DNA of 38,522 nucleotides from Colwellia sp. E2M01 (lineage in GTDB: Bacteria; Pseudomonadota; Gammaproteobacteria; Enterobacterales; Alteromonadaceae), in NCBI RefSeq assembly GCF_018860585.1, contig NZ_JAHKPR010000082.1, positions 47,994-86,515 on the forward strand, given 5' to 3'. The notes below the pieces were generated by a model that did no database searches, was not told the origin of the DNA, and saw nothing but the letters and a program-made list of their open reading frames with translations. Shown here piece after piece: positions 6,791 through 15,674 of this stretch (position 1 is its first letter; every line of letters begins with the position of its first letter). A program made the position numbers and the translations under genes.

Positions 6791-9355
6791 TTAATGGCTC
6801 AGTAAGTTTTGACGATCTAAAAACTTGGTTATTGCTCTAAACCAAAGCCAACTAATTTGATATCCGCCTTCTGCATTTTCAATAAAGCCTTGCGCTAAAC
6901 AAGTTGCTAATGCGCTATTTACTACTAAGCCATTGAGTCTCAAGTTGTCCATAATGTCACTCGTTCCTGCACGTCCAAATTGTAAAATAACCCTTAAAAC
7001 AAGTAAGGTGTTTATATCAAGTCCTTCAATACGTTTAGTGTCTGGCGATATAGGCATGGTGGCAAAATATTCATTTTTTTGTTTAATAATGGCGCCAGCA
7101 TATTCTCTAACCGAAATAGCTGGGTTACCTTCGGCATAACTCCAAATCATCCGATAAATACCAGAACGATTACGATCAGTTAAATTATTCTCATCTATAT
7201 CAACTATTTGGCGTGGAATATACAAGTGTTCATAGGTGGGTAAAATATTAGCGTTTTCACTACGTTGATTTAATAGCTCACTAATGTGCTCTTCAGACCA
7301 TGATGACAAGGTGATTTTATGATTAAAAAAGCCTTGCGAAACACTTAACGCATTGATCAATTGCCACGCATTTGACTCAAACGACATCACCCACAGAGCT
7401 TGTCCTCTTAAATCATTAATTAAGATTAATAAGCGTTTGATGTCTTTTTGCCCGCCTGCTGTAGGTGTTATTAAGTAATGTACGTTATCAAGCAGCATTA
7501 CATTAATGTTTTTAGCCTGCATGGCTTGCACAATTTCAGCGGGAGTGATGTTGGTAGTATTAACGACATCATCTTTATCTATTTGATCTACTGGTAATCC
7601 TAACTCGCTAATTAATTGGAAATAAATATTGTCGAAGCTGGCACTACAATTGATCAAAATATGAGTTGGGTGCTTAGCTGCGATCATAGATAAAAAAGTT
7701 GTTTTACCTAGGCCTCGTTCACTAATAACTGCTAAATGACTTTTTTCAGCTATTGCTAATAAGTCATCTATTTGCATAAGTTGCTTTTCACATACGCTGT
7801 CATTAGTAAAACTTTTATCTCGTACTAACAGCTCTCTTTGCTCGGTTGATAACTTTTCTTGTTCGGTTAACGAAGCAAGAAACTCTTCGTTGTCTCGAAT
7901 TAAGCGGCTACGATAAAGCTCTGTTGTTAATCTACGCCCCGTTTCAAGACGAGAGATAAGCTGTAAAAATGCTTTAGTTAACGCAAAGTAAATACAATAA
8001 GCAATGCAGATATTACCATTGATAAAGCCTCGAACACCTTTAGGCTTTTGAGCTAGTTTTTTAGCCCATTCAGAAGCATCTCGCTCTGTACGTACAAAAA
8101 TAAAAGCGTTATTTTTCCAAGCTAAAACAAAAAAGAAGTATATAGGCACACTCGCTATAAATAATAAAGTGCTCACCCAAGAGTAAATGGCCGCCTCGTG
8201 AATAAACAGTAAGGTTAGCTCTTGCACACACATGTAGACGCCAAAGCCAAAAATAGAGAGTTTTAACGCCCAAATTTGTTTGCTTGAAATCTCTTTGGTT
8301 AACGCTTGTTTACCGCGTGATATTAAAGTGCTAAGTACTTTAAAAATAAATAAAGTAAAACAAATCCATACTGCTGCCGACCAAATGAACTTGTCTAATA
8401 CGGCTATTTGTAAAAAGTCGAGCTGAACCACCAACACATAAATAAGTAATAACCATTCAAGCGGCGCACGAGTTTGATTGATGTACCAAATAAAACGCGC
8501 CACTTGTACGCGAGTTTGCGTGCGCGGTGTTAATATACTTTTTTGCAAGTTAGGCAATACGGTAGAGAGTTTTCTTCTAGCCCAAGTAAAGACGATAATA
8601 ATAATCAGCAATGTGCCTATTTCACTCACTAAGCTAACTGTTGATTTAGAAAAGCGTTTTGGCAGTTCAACAATACGCTGACTCACTTTTTTATACACCA
8701 CGTAAAACTGAATACGCAAATAACGCCATTCTAATTCGGCTTCATCAATACCAATAGGCTTAATGCTCGTATGCTCTTGCACAAAATGATGACTTGCTTC
8801 ATTAAACAAGCGCTCTCTTAACATGAAATAATTTTTTAACTCGGCGTAGTCTGCTAAAAATTGCTGCACATTTTTATTTTTTTGGGCTTGGCTTTGTTTA
8901 GGATAGTTATTTGCTGACTGATTTTGTATTGATAAGTCAAAGCTAGTTTTATTTATTTTATTAAGTAAGTTGTCTATTCTTTCAAAGATCACTGGCTTTA
9001 AACGAGCATAAAACATCGCATATTCTTCAATGTCATGCTCATCTTCGTTAATTTTCTCTTCTAAAAGTGAAAACTCATCTTCAAATGCGCTTAATGTCTC
9101 GCTATTTTTTGTTGTATTTAATTGTGAAGATTTATTAGTGGTGCTTTGCTCTGCACTTTGATTATTAAGTACTTCGTTCTGTTGAACGTTATTGGAGTTA
9201 ATTATCGCTGGAGATGAAACGGCTTGCGGCGGTGAAAGCGCTGCTGGCGCTTGAAGAATAGTTTGCGCGTAACTGCTTTGGCTGACGAAAAACAGTGAAA
9301 AAACAAATAAAAGCGGGTTAATCGCTAAAACACGTTGCAAACTGAAAGTGGCCAT
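6791..9355 (-). CDS. Membrane-anchored P-loop ATPase with C-terminal winged helix, MscS-linked
   Basis: I recognise the domains but not the family as a whole. From the ATG at 9355 (AAGGA five bases upstream) the protein has 854 residues. In order: a signal peptide (about 1-31, ending SSYA); a polar Gln/Ser/Asn-rich and helical extracytoplasmic region to about 235; a group of about five or six hydrophobic segments (first near 242-262, LLIIIIVFTWARRKL) to about 465; then a cytoplasmic NTPase with Walker A SERGLGKTT near 545-553 (Ser in place of the first Gly) and Walker B NVMLLDN near 618-624. A predicted winged helix closes the protein (about 770-850, TSDIMDNLRLNGLVVNSALA). This layout resembles AAA+/STAND regulatory ATPases. 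The gene is followed 13 bp later by (or directly coupled to) mscS, so the ATPase may gate or sense through the channel. That function is inference. A start at 9403 is possible but less likely. Confidence 0.7.
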   Translation of the reverse strand: MATFSLQRVLAINPLLFVFSLFFVSQSSYAQTILQAPAALSPPQAVSSPAIINSNNVQQNEVLNNQSAEQSTTNKSSQLNTTKNSETLSAFEDEFSLLEEKINEDEHDIEEYAMFYARLKPVIFERIDNLLNKINKTSFDLSIQNQSANNYPKQSQAQKNKNVQQFLADYAELKNYFMLRERLFNEASHHFVQEHTSIKPIGIDEAELEWRYLRIQFYVVYKKVSQRIVELPKRFSKSTVSLVSEIGTLLIIIIVFTWARRKLSTVLPNLQKSILTPRTQTRVQVARFIWYINQTRAPLEWLLLIYVLVVQLDFLQIAVLDKFIWSAAVWICFTLFIFKVLSTLISRGKQALTKEISSKQIWALKLSIFGFGVYMCVQELTLLFIHEAAIYSWVSTLLFIASVPIYFFFVLAWKNNAFIFVRTERDASEWAKKLAQKPKGVRGFINGNICIAYCIYFALTKAFLQLISRLETGRRLTTELYRSRLIRDNEEFLASLTEQEKLSTEQRELLVRDKSFTNDSVCEKQLMQIDDLLAIAEKSHLAVISERGLGKTTFLSMIAAKHPTHILINCSASFDNIYFQLISELGLPVDQIDKDDVVNTTNITPAEIVQAMQAKNINVMLLDNVHYLITPTAGGQKDIKRLLILINDLRGQALWVMSFESNAWQLINALSVSQGFFNHKITLSSWSEEHISELLNQRSENANILPTYEHLYIPRQIVDIDENNLTDRNRSGIYRMIWSYAEGNPAISVREYAGAIIKQKNEYFATMPISPDTKRIEGLDINTLLVLRVILQFGRAGTSDIMDNLRLNGLVVNSALATCLAQGFIENAEGGYQISWLWFRAITKFLDRQNLLSH

Positions 9356-9442
9356 AATATTCCTTGGCGAGTAAATAGGATCAAAACATCCGAATAAGCA
9401 CAACCAGAATACATTTATAACTTAACTGCGCTTCATTGTTAA

Positions 9443-9451
9443 AATATAACA
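9443..9451 (-). promoter_or_regulatory. Candidate extended -10 for the ATPase-mscS unit
   Basis: On the minus strand the sequence reads TGTTATATT, an extended -10-like element about 85 bp upstream of the chosen ATG at 9355. No good -35 is visible, and several other TATAAA-like words lie nearby, so the exact promoter is uncertain. Confidence 0.28.
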
Positions 9452-9684
9452 CAGTGATTTATAATGAATAATAAATTTTCGTTTATTAATTTTAGTGATG
9501 TTTAAAAAAGCGTTATAAGAATAACGATATGCTGTTGGGAATGAACTACATGACACTTAGGAAAAGATAAAACTAAGCAATAAATTAAGCAAGAAACTAT
9601 TACCAGAACCAGGTTAGCAATTAATATAAATAACGGCCTCAATAACGAGTCAATTTTTCAGGTTCATCATATTTTTTAATTATC

Positions 9685-9713
9685 TTCACTTACCCCTTAA
9701 AAACACCTACAAT
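9685..9713 (+). promoter_or_regulatory. Candidate sigma70 promoter of the metal island (plus strand)
   Basis: TTCACT (9685-9690) and TACAAT (9708-9713) are separated by 17 bp, placing a start point near 9720. That would give a short leader for the ATG at 9740 and would exclude the ATG at 9725 as the practical start. The -35 is weak, as expected for an activated metal promoter, but no activator dyad is evident. Confidence 0.35.
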
Positions 9714-9739
9714 AATCGCCAATTATGTCTGGGATAATT

Positions 9740-10135
9740 ATGTTTAATCCATTGTATAAATTGCTATTTATTATAACTCTCTTGATTTCCTTTGTAGGGC
9801 AAACAATGCCTTCTCATTTGGTGTATTCATTTGAGGGACTTGCAGATACCCAAACAACAATTCAACAACAAATTCTTGTGAAAGAATATGTGAAAGAAGA
9901 CACTCATACATTGAAAGACATCGTACCCCAGAGCGATGATGATTGTTGCGAAGTAGAATGCTGTGAAAGTGAATGCGTTTGCCCTACAAACACATGTGCT
10001 TCTATTATTTATTTAAGTACTCATTTATCTCTGTCTGAATTAATAGCTTTAAGCGAGCCTCTATTGTCATCAGCAACAAAAGGCACGCGCTTTATTGCTA
10101 CATCACTATATCGGCCTCCCATTTTTGCCTCCTAG
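9740..10135 (+). CDS. Small exported Cys-rich protein of the metal island (C-terminal RPPI motif)
   Basis: This protein has 131 residues from the ATG at 9740, which has GGGA six bases upstream; an in-frame ATG at 9725 lacks such a site. A hydrophobic N-terminal helix (LYKLLFIITLLISFVG) acts as signal peptide or anchor. The centre, near residues 70-89, holds eight cysteines in twenty residues (DCCEVECCESECVCPTNTC), a strong soft-metal ligand cluster. The C-terminus ends SLYRPPIFAS. The small protein at 16990-17349, upstream of the RND adaptor, shares this plan: hydrophobic start, Cys cluster, and a tail ending RPPI. A TonB-dependent receptor follows 87 bp downstream. It is probably a periplasmic metal chaperone or sensor for Cu, Zn or a similar ion; the exact ligand is unknown. 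Confidence 0.72.
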   Translation: MFNPLYKLLFIITLLISFVGQTMPSHLVYSFEGLADTQTTIQQQILVKEYVKEDTHTLKDIVPQSDDDCCEVECCESECVCPTNTCASIIYLSTHLSLSELIALSEPLLSSATKGTRFIATSLYRPPIFAS

Positions 10136-10178
10136 ATCACATCCCCTAGATCCCAGATAACATTAAAATTAATTTATT

Positions 10179-10199
10179 AATTGTGAAAACTTCGCAATT
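10179..10199 (+). terminator. Hairpin/attenuator between the Cys-rich gene and the TonB receptor gene
   Basis: Arms AATTGTGAA (10179-10187) and TTCGCAATT (10191-10199) flank a 3-nt loop and are followed by TTT. The one imperfect position is a U-G wobble in plus-strand RNA but an A-C mismatch in minus-strand RNA, which favours an RNA hairpin in the plus transcript. It could partly terminate transcription so that the receptor is made at a lower level, or stabilise the upstream mRNA end. Reading it instead as a DNA operator is also possible. Confidence 0.45.
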
Positions 10200-10222
10200 T
10201 TTAGCATTATTTGAGGCAAAAA

Positions 10223-12202
10223 ATGCTGACTAAATATTCCAAAGCAACATTCGCTGTGCTGTTAATACCTTCTGTAAGTTACGCAAGTGAAGGTGAACAT
10301 CACGACGACCACCATGAACATGGTGAAAATAAGATTGAGAAGATCCAAGTAACCGCATCACGACTTGGCCGAATTGTAACTAAATCGGCAACCCGCACAG
10401 AAATAATTAACGCTGAAGAAATTCAAGAAAAAGCGTTAATGAGACCAGGTAATATTTCTATGTTAGTTGCCGAAACGGGTGGAGTACGCGTGCAAAATAC
10501 TTCGCCAGCGCTAGGCAGTGCTAACATTCGACTACAAAGTTTGTATGGTCGTTATACACAATTACTCAGTGATGGGCTGCCTCTGTATGGCGGTCAAACA
10601 GCATCAATTGGTTTATTACAAATTCCTCCAACAGATCTTGCCAATGTAGAGATTATTAAAGGCTCCGCCTCATCATTGTATGGTGGCTCAGCTCTTGGTG
10701 GAGTGATAAATTTAATTTCTCGCACCCCGTCTGATGAATTTGAAGGTGAGGTACTACTTAATGCTACGTCAAAAAATGGCCAGGATATTACTAGCTACTT
10801 CTCTTCACCAATTAATGAGACTACCAGTGCGTCGGTAACGGCTGGTATACACAATCAAGAGCAACAAGATTTAGATAATGATGGTTGGCTTGATATAGCT
10901 GAATCTCAACGTGTAACAGTGCGTCCACGGGTATATTGGGAAAATGAAAGCGGTGGCAACTTATATGTAACCTTTGGTGCAATGAAAGAAGAACGTGAGG
11001 GCGGCACTGAAGATGGAGCAGCTGTACCTGATGGCAATCCATTTAAACAAAATCAAGATTCGCTAAGGCTAGACAGTGGTTTCATTTTTGATCAACCACT
11101 GGGAGAAACGCTTACCGTTAATGTACGCGGCTCTGCTATGAGTCAAGAGCATGACCATATTAACGGCTTTGTCGAGGATAACGATACACACGAAAGTTAT
11201 TTACTGGAGTCGAGTGTCGCAGGTTATAGCGACAACATAGCCTGGCTTGTTGGAATGGCTTATCAATCGGAACGTTTTCATTCAGAAGAATTTTCTGAAT
11301 TTAACTATAACTATCAAGTGCCAGGGTTATTCTCGCAAGTTGATTATGAAGCCAGTGATGATATTTCACTATCACTTAGTGCGCGTTCTGATTGGCATAA
11401 CGAATACGGCACACAATTTAGTCCACGTATTTCTTTGTTATATAGTCCTGAAAACTGGATAGTTCGAGGCTCTTATGGCCAAGGGTTTTATGCTCCAACT
11501 CCTTTTATAGAAGACATAGAAGATGCGGGGCTTTCTCGCCTAGCGCCTTTTGAAAACATTGAAGAAGAATTAGCTACTACAGCATCTATTGATATCAGTT
11601 ATATCGTTGACAGTGTGGAAACAAGTGTCACTTTATTTGCTTCTAACGTTGAAAATGTTACTGAACTTGAAGTAATTAACCCACTTGATATTAACTCTGA
11701 TAAACAAGTTCGTATCGTCAATGCAATTGGTGCAAGTGAAATCCGTGGTGCTGAATTACTACTTCGTTATCGCTGGCGTGATCTTAAACTAACAGGCAGT
11801 TATTTATATACAGACGCTACGAAAAAAAATGAAACCGGCATAGGTAGAGTACCTTTAACACTAACTCCCAAACACTCGGCAGGTGGGGTAATTATGTGGG
11901 AAGAGCACGGTAGTCATTTAGTGGGATTTGAAGCTTATTATACAGGAACACAATATCTGGAAGGTAACCCATATAGAGATAAAAGCGACGCATATTGGCA
12001 CTTAGGGTTGCTTGGACAAATTACCGTTGGTCGCGTGAGCTATTTCTTAAACGCTGAAAACCTACTGGATGTGCGACAAACTAAAAACGAGTCACTACTG
12101 CTGCCAGAGCAATCACCAAGTGGACGCTGGACTACTGATATTTGGTCACGCAATGACGGCTTTACTGTCAATGCCGGTATTCGTATTCAGTTTGGATCCT
12201 AA
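10223..12202 (+). CDS. TonB-dependent outer-membrane receptor with N-terminal His tract (metal-linked)
   Basis: This 659-residue outer-membrane receptor imports a ligand using TonB energy. The ATG at 10223 has GAGG six bases upstream. A signal peptide ends near residue 21 (SYA). The mature N-terminus carries HHDDHHEH (26-33) before the TonB-box-like segment KIQVTAS. The plug domain includes LLSDGLPLYGG and VEIIKGSASSLYGGSALGGV, the classic plug motif, near residues 105-160. The remainder is a beta barrel of alternating residues ending GIRIQFGS. The His tract and the neighbouring metal genes suggest Zn, Cu or another metal, or a metallophore, as substrate. It resembles no siderophore receptor closely enough to name one. 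It is separated from the facing RND operon by a terminator. Confidence 0.9.
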   Translation: MLTKYSKATFAVLLIPSVSYASEGEHHDDHHEHGENKIEKIQVTASRLGRIVTKSATRTEIINAEEIQEKALMRPGNISMLVAETGGVRVQNTSPALGSANIRLQSLYGRYTQLLSDGLPLYGGQTASIGLLQIPPTDLANVEIIKGSASSLYGGSALGGVINLISRTPSDEFEGEVLLNATSKNGQDITSYFSSPINETTSASVTAGIHNQEQQDLDNDGWLDIAESQRVTVRPRVYWENESGGNLYVTFGAMKEEREGGTEDGAAVPDGNPFKQNQDSLRLDSGFIFDQPLGETLTVNVRGSAMSQEHDHINGFVEDNDTHESYLLESSVAGYSDNIAWLVGMAYQSERFHSEEFSEFNYNYQVPGLFSQVDYEASDDISLSLSARSDWHNEYGTQFSPRISLLYSPENWIVRGSYGQGFYAPTPFIEDIEDAGLSRLAPFENIEEELATTASIDISYIVDSVETSVTLFASNVENVTELEVINPLDINSDKQVRIVNAIGASEIRGAELLLRYRWRDLKLTGSYLYTDATKKNETGIGRVPLTLTPKHSAGGVIMWEEHGSHLVGFEAYYTGTQYLEGNPYRDKSDAYWHLGLLGQITVGRVSYFLNAENLLDVRQTKNESLLLPEQSPSGRWTTDIWSRNDGFTVNAGIRIQFGS

Positions 12203-12227
12203 AAATTTTTACGATTACAAGATATAG

Positions 12228-12268
12228 TAGGAGGAGGCATAATTATCCCCTCCTCCTATTCATGCTTT
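12228..12268 (+). terminator. Terminator hairpin after the TonB receptor gene
   Basis: TAGGAGGAGG (12228-12237) pairs perfectly with CCTCCTCCTA (12249-12258) across an 11-nt loop, followed by TTCATGCTTTT. The GC-rich stem 25 bp after the receptor stop is a good Rho-independent terminator, though the T-run is interrupted. Confidence 0.7.
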
Positions 12269-12430
12269 TAATTATTTAACCTCAACTCGAGATACTGATT
12301 ATTAACCAGATATACACTTAAAGTGTGAATTTTAATGAATAATAATTATCGATAAAACCATATATTGACATAAGGAGCAATAATTAAATCCTCTATATAT
12401 GACATCTGAAAATTCATATATCACCAGCCA

Positions 12431-12502
12431 TTTAAAGGCTTAGCTACGGTATTGATTGAAGAGGATTATTATTCCCTTATCAAAGCTATATAAGCCTTTA
12501 AA
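12431..12502. repeat. Inverted repeat of about 72 bp, related to the right-end repeat
   Basis: TTTAAAGGCTTA (12431-12442) is the exact complement of TAAGCCTTTAAA (12491-12502), and the flanks GCCA and AGTGGC extend the pairing with a gap. The left half (AAAGGCTTAG, then a GTATTGATTGAAGAGGAT segment) resembles 38455-38490 (AAAGGCTTAG, then GCATTGATTGAAGAGAAT). It may be a decayed member of that repeat family. It also lies downstream of the RND operon, so it could act in transcript-end formation. Confidence 0.5.
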
Positions 12503-12534
12503 AGTGGCGCCTTGAAACACCTGCAACGAGTTTT

Positions 12535-15500
12535 TTATGATTTCAAATTCTCTAATTTTCGTTTTGAAAACCATTCAAATAACACCGGTAATACAAAAAG
12601 CGTTAAGAATGTTGCGGTCACTAAGCCTCCAACAATCACACTTGCGAGTGGTCGTTGAATCTCCGCACCTACGCCGTTTGACATTAGCATAGGTATTAGA
12701 CCCAATGCTGAGGTAATTGCTGTCATTAAAACAGGTCTTAAACGAGAGGTTGCGCCTTCAAAAATAGCCTTTGATATTTCCAAACCATCTTGTATTCGCT
12801 GATTAATACTTTCCACCATAACCACTCCATTTAATACAGCAACACCAAATAAGGTAATAAAGCCTACTGAGCTAGGTACCGAGAGATATTGCCCCGATAA
12901 ATACAATGAAAATACCCCACCAATCACGGCTAATGGTACGTTTACCAAAATAAGCATGGCTTGGCCTACTGAGGCAAAAGCAAAGTACAGTAGCAAAGCA
13001 ATTAAGGCTAAAGATAACGGCACAACCACTGCCAACCTTTTTTGTGCTCTTTGCTGATTTTCAAATTGGCCGCCAATAACCACTGAATAGCCCACGGGTA
13101 AATCAACTTTTTTATCAATAGCGGCTCTGATGTCATTCACAACACTGCCCATGTCGCGACCTTGCACATTCGCTTGTATCACAACACGTCGTTGTACATC
13201 ATCTCGGCGAACTTGTGGCGGACCTGATTCAAATGAAACAGTGGCGACGTCACCTAATCGCACCCAAGCTCCTGTAGGAGATTGAATGCGAATATCAGCA
13301 ATGGCTTCTTTGTTTTTTCGGTATTCTTCTTCAATGCGCACATAAATATCATAACGTTCATTACCATTGATTATTTGCCCTGCAGCCACCCCTCCAATAC
13401 CGTCACGTACTACATTCATAATGTTGCTAACTGAAAGTCCAAAACGAGAAAGTTCTTGTCTATTTGGCGCTATCACCAATTGTGCTTCACCAGCTATTTG
13501 CTCTAGTGCCACATCCTTTGCACCTTCAACCGTTTTAACTATCGCTTCAATCTCTTGGCCTTTACTAGCAAGTACATCAAGCTTTGGCCCAAACAATTTG
13601 ATTGCCAGTTGCGCTTTAACGCCTGAGAGTAATTCATCAACTCGGGTTGCTATGGGTTGAGAGAAATTAAGAAGAAGCCCAGGAAACTCTTCAAGCGAAC
13701 GTTCCATTTTTTCTTGCAGTTCATAGCGGTTAGAAGCGGTGGTCCATTCTGTAACAGGCTTTAAGCCAATATAAATTTCTATATTGTTTACAGGCTCTGG
13801 GTCGCCACCGATTTCAGGACGTCCGACACGGCTTAAGGCATAGGTTACTTCAGGAAATGCGAGTAACTTTTTCTCTAGGATGGGGGCAACTGACAAGGCT
13901 GTTTCAAGACTAGAAGAAGGTGCTAATGTAGCTCTAAGGTTTAAGGTACCTTCTTCTAATTCAGGCACAAACTCTGTACCTATTTGTGGGATAACGGCAA
14001 ATGCAGAAACTAGTAATAAAATAGATGTTATCACTACAAAATTTGCATGCCGCAGTGCTATTTCAAGACTTTTTTTATACAGTTTATCTAACGGTTTTAG
14101 TACAAAACTTTCCCGTGATTTGATGCCTTTTTTAAACATAAAGGTGGCTAACGCAGGCACAACCAGCAAGGCTACAAAAATAGCGGAAACAACCGCTAAA
14201 ATGATACTAATCGCCATAGGTTGAAATAGCTTAGCTTCAACCCCTTCAAAACTAAACAACGGCATGAAAACCACTAAAATAATAGACGCGGCAAAAAACA
14301 CAGGACGAGCCACTTCTTTACCTGCCTGCTGTAACCGTTGCTCTATATCATCACCCGTTGATTGGTTTAAGTGTTTAAACATATTCTCAACCATCACCAC
14401 AGAGCCGTCTACTAGCATACCAATCGCGACAGCTATACCGCCTAATGACATCAAGTTTGCTGATATTCCCCACCAAGCCATTATCATTAAGGCAAGCGCA
14501 ATAGAAATTGGGATAGATATCAATACTAAGAACGTTGCACGTAAGTTCATTAAGAAAAGTGCTAAAACAATACAAATAAAAATAAATGCAAGAGTGAGTG
14601 CTTCTACTACGGTATTCACCGCTTTTTCAATTAAATCAGCTTGATCATAAACCAACTCAAAGCTAACACCTTGTGGCAATGCTTGGTTTATCAAAGGTAC
14701 TTTGGCATTAATACCGTCAATGGTGGCTTTTGTATTAGAGCCCATTCTTTTAAGCACTATACCTGAGACAACTTCACCTAGGTTTTCTATCTCACCATCG
14801 ACTGTTCTACGGGTCATTGTTACCGCACCTTGGCGAATTTCACTACCCACTTCTACTTTGGCAATATCTGAAATAGTAACAACAGTGCCGTCTACTGTTT
14901 TTACTGGCACTTGTTTAATATTATCAATGCCAGTTGCACCACTTTTAAACCAACCTGTCCCTCTTACAACAAGTTGCTCTTGCCCTCTATTCATATACCA
15001 ACCCCCTACGTTGGTATTATTATTTTCGAGCGCATGAACAATATCGTCTTGAGTCAATTCATAAGATAACAATTTTGACGGGTTAATATTCACCTGATAT
15101 TGCTTAACATCGCCTCCAAAAGACAATACATCGGTAACACCATCTACAGGCATGATGAGTAATTTTACTATCCAATCGTTTAAGCTTCTCAATGCCATGG
15201 CGTCGTAATTAGTGTCTTTATCTGAAATCAGCAAGTATTGAAAAACCTGCCCTAACCCCGAAGTATTCGGCCCCATTTCAGGTGTGCCAACACCATCAGG
15301 TATTAATTCTTTAGCCGCTTGCAACCTTTCAAAAACCAGCTGCCTAGCGAAATAAATATCAGTGCCTTCTTTAAAAACAACGGTAACGCCTGATAAACCC
15401 GTTTTAGATATTGATCGTACTTGCTCAACATCAGGTAAGGCATACATTACAGCTTCAATTGGGTAGGTAATAAGTTGTTCAACCTCTTCGGCTGCAAGCC

Positions 15501-15663
15501 CTGGCGCTTCCGTATTAACCGCAACTTGTACATTCGTTACATCAGGAAAAGCATCTAAATTTAGCTTGGGGATCACCAAAGTAGCGCCAACCATAGTTGC
15601 TATAAGTGCAATCAAAATAAGCAATCGGTTATTAATGGACCAATCGATAATTTTATTAAACAT
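12535..15663 (-). CDS. Heavy-metal efflux RND pump, CzcA/CusA family
   Basis: This is a 1042-residue inner-membrane proton/metal antiporter. It has the twelve-helix RND layout with two large periplasmic loops. The N-terminus (DWSINNRLLILIALIATMVG, then PKLNLDAFPDVTNVQV) is typical of heavy-metal RND pumps. The TM4 signature reads AIGMLVDGSVVMVEN near residue 412-426, unlike the DFG-type motif of classical CzcA and not the CusA type either, so the metal cannot be named with confidence. The second half repeats the fold (FGVAVLNGVVMVESIN). AAGGAG seven bases before the ATG, overlapping the adaptor stop, shows tight coupling. An outer-membrane CzcC/CusC partner is missing from the window, so the pump must borrow one or work on the periplasm only. 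Confidence 0.94.
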   Translation of the reverse strand: MFNKIIDWSINNRLLILIALIATMVGATLVIPKLNLDAFPDVTNVQVAVNTEAPGLAAEEVEQLITYPIEAVMYALPDVEQVRSISKTGLSGVTVVFKEGTDIYFARQLVFERLQAAKELIPDGVGTPEMGPNTSGLGQVFQYLLISDKDTNYDAMALRSLNDWIVKLLIMPVDGVTDVLSFGGDVKQYQVNINPSKLLSYELTQDDIVHALENNNTNVGGWYMNRGQEQLVVRGTGWFKSGATGIDNIKQVPVKTVDGTVVTISDIAKVEVGSEIRQGAVTMTRRTVDGEIENLGEVVSGIVLKRMGSNTKATIDGINAKVPLINQALPQGVSFELVYDQADLIEKAVNTVVEALTLAFIFICIVLALFLMNLRATFLVLISIPISIALALMIMAWWGISANLMSLGGIAVAIGMLVDGSVVMVENMFKHLNQSTGDDIEQRLQQAGKEVARPVFFAASIILVVFMPLFSFEGVEAKLFQPMAISIILAVVSAIFVALLVVPALATFMFKKGIKSRESFVLKPLDKLYKKSLEIALRHANFVVITSILLLVSAFAVIPQIGTEFVPELEEGTLNLRATLAPSSSLETALSVAPILEKKLLAFPEVTYALSRVGRPEIGGDPEPVNNIEIYIGLKPVTEWTTASNRYELQEKMERSLEEFPGLLLNFSQPIATRVDELLSGVKAQLAIKLFGPKLDVLASKGQEIEAIVKTVEGAKDVALEQIAGEAQLVIAPNRQELSRFGLSVSNIMNVVRDGIGGVAAGQIINGNERYDIYVRIEEEYRKNKEAIADIRIQSPTGAWVRLGDVATVSFESGPPQVRRDDVQRRVVIQANVQGRDMGSVVNDIRAAIDKKVDLPVGYSVVIGGQFENQQRAQKRLAVVVPLSLALIALLLYFAFASVGQAMLILVNVPLAVIGGVFSLYLSGQYLSVPSSVGFITLFGVAVLNGVVMVESINQRIQDGLEISKAIFEGATSRLRPVLMTAITSALGLIPMLMSNGVGAEIQRPLASVIVGGLVTATFLTLFVLPVLFEWFSKRKLENLKS

Positions 15664-15674
15664 ACCGATTCTCC

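Larger units (their letters stand above)
9404..9739. other. Divergent intergenic region between the ATPase gene and the Cys-rich small gene
   Basis: This AT-rich stretch has no supported gene. It should hold the divergent promoters of the ATPase-mscS unit and of the metal island. A minus-strand extended -10 candidate lies at 9443-9451 and a plus-strand -35/-10 pair at 9685-9713. No metal-regulator dyad was recognised. Confidence 0.55.
12203..12534. other. Convergent intergenic region between the receptor and RND genes
   Basis: No gene is supported. It holds an intrinsic terminator hairpin (12228-12258) just after the receptor gene and a long inverted repeat (12431-12502) related to a dispersed repeat seen at the right end of the window. 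The rest is AT-rich with no recognised signal. Confidence 0.6.

Noticed and set aside
6933..8681. Plus-strand frames at 6933-7139 and 8478-8681
   Set aside because: Antisense to the ATPase gene; no supporting signals.
10821..11042. Minus-strand frame inside the TonB receptor gene
   Set aside because: Antisense shadow of a conserved plug/barrel gene; no start signal and no recognisable product.
13367..15037. Series of open frames on the plus strand inside the RND pump gene (13367-13660, 13880-14224, 14264-14644, 14702-15037)
   Set aside because: They are antisense to a fully conserved RND gene, lack ribosome-binding sites and have low-complexity Ser/Thr/Ile-rich products.
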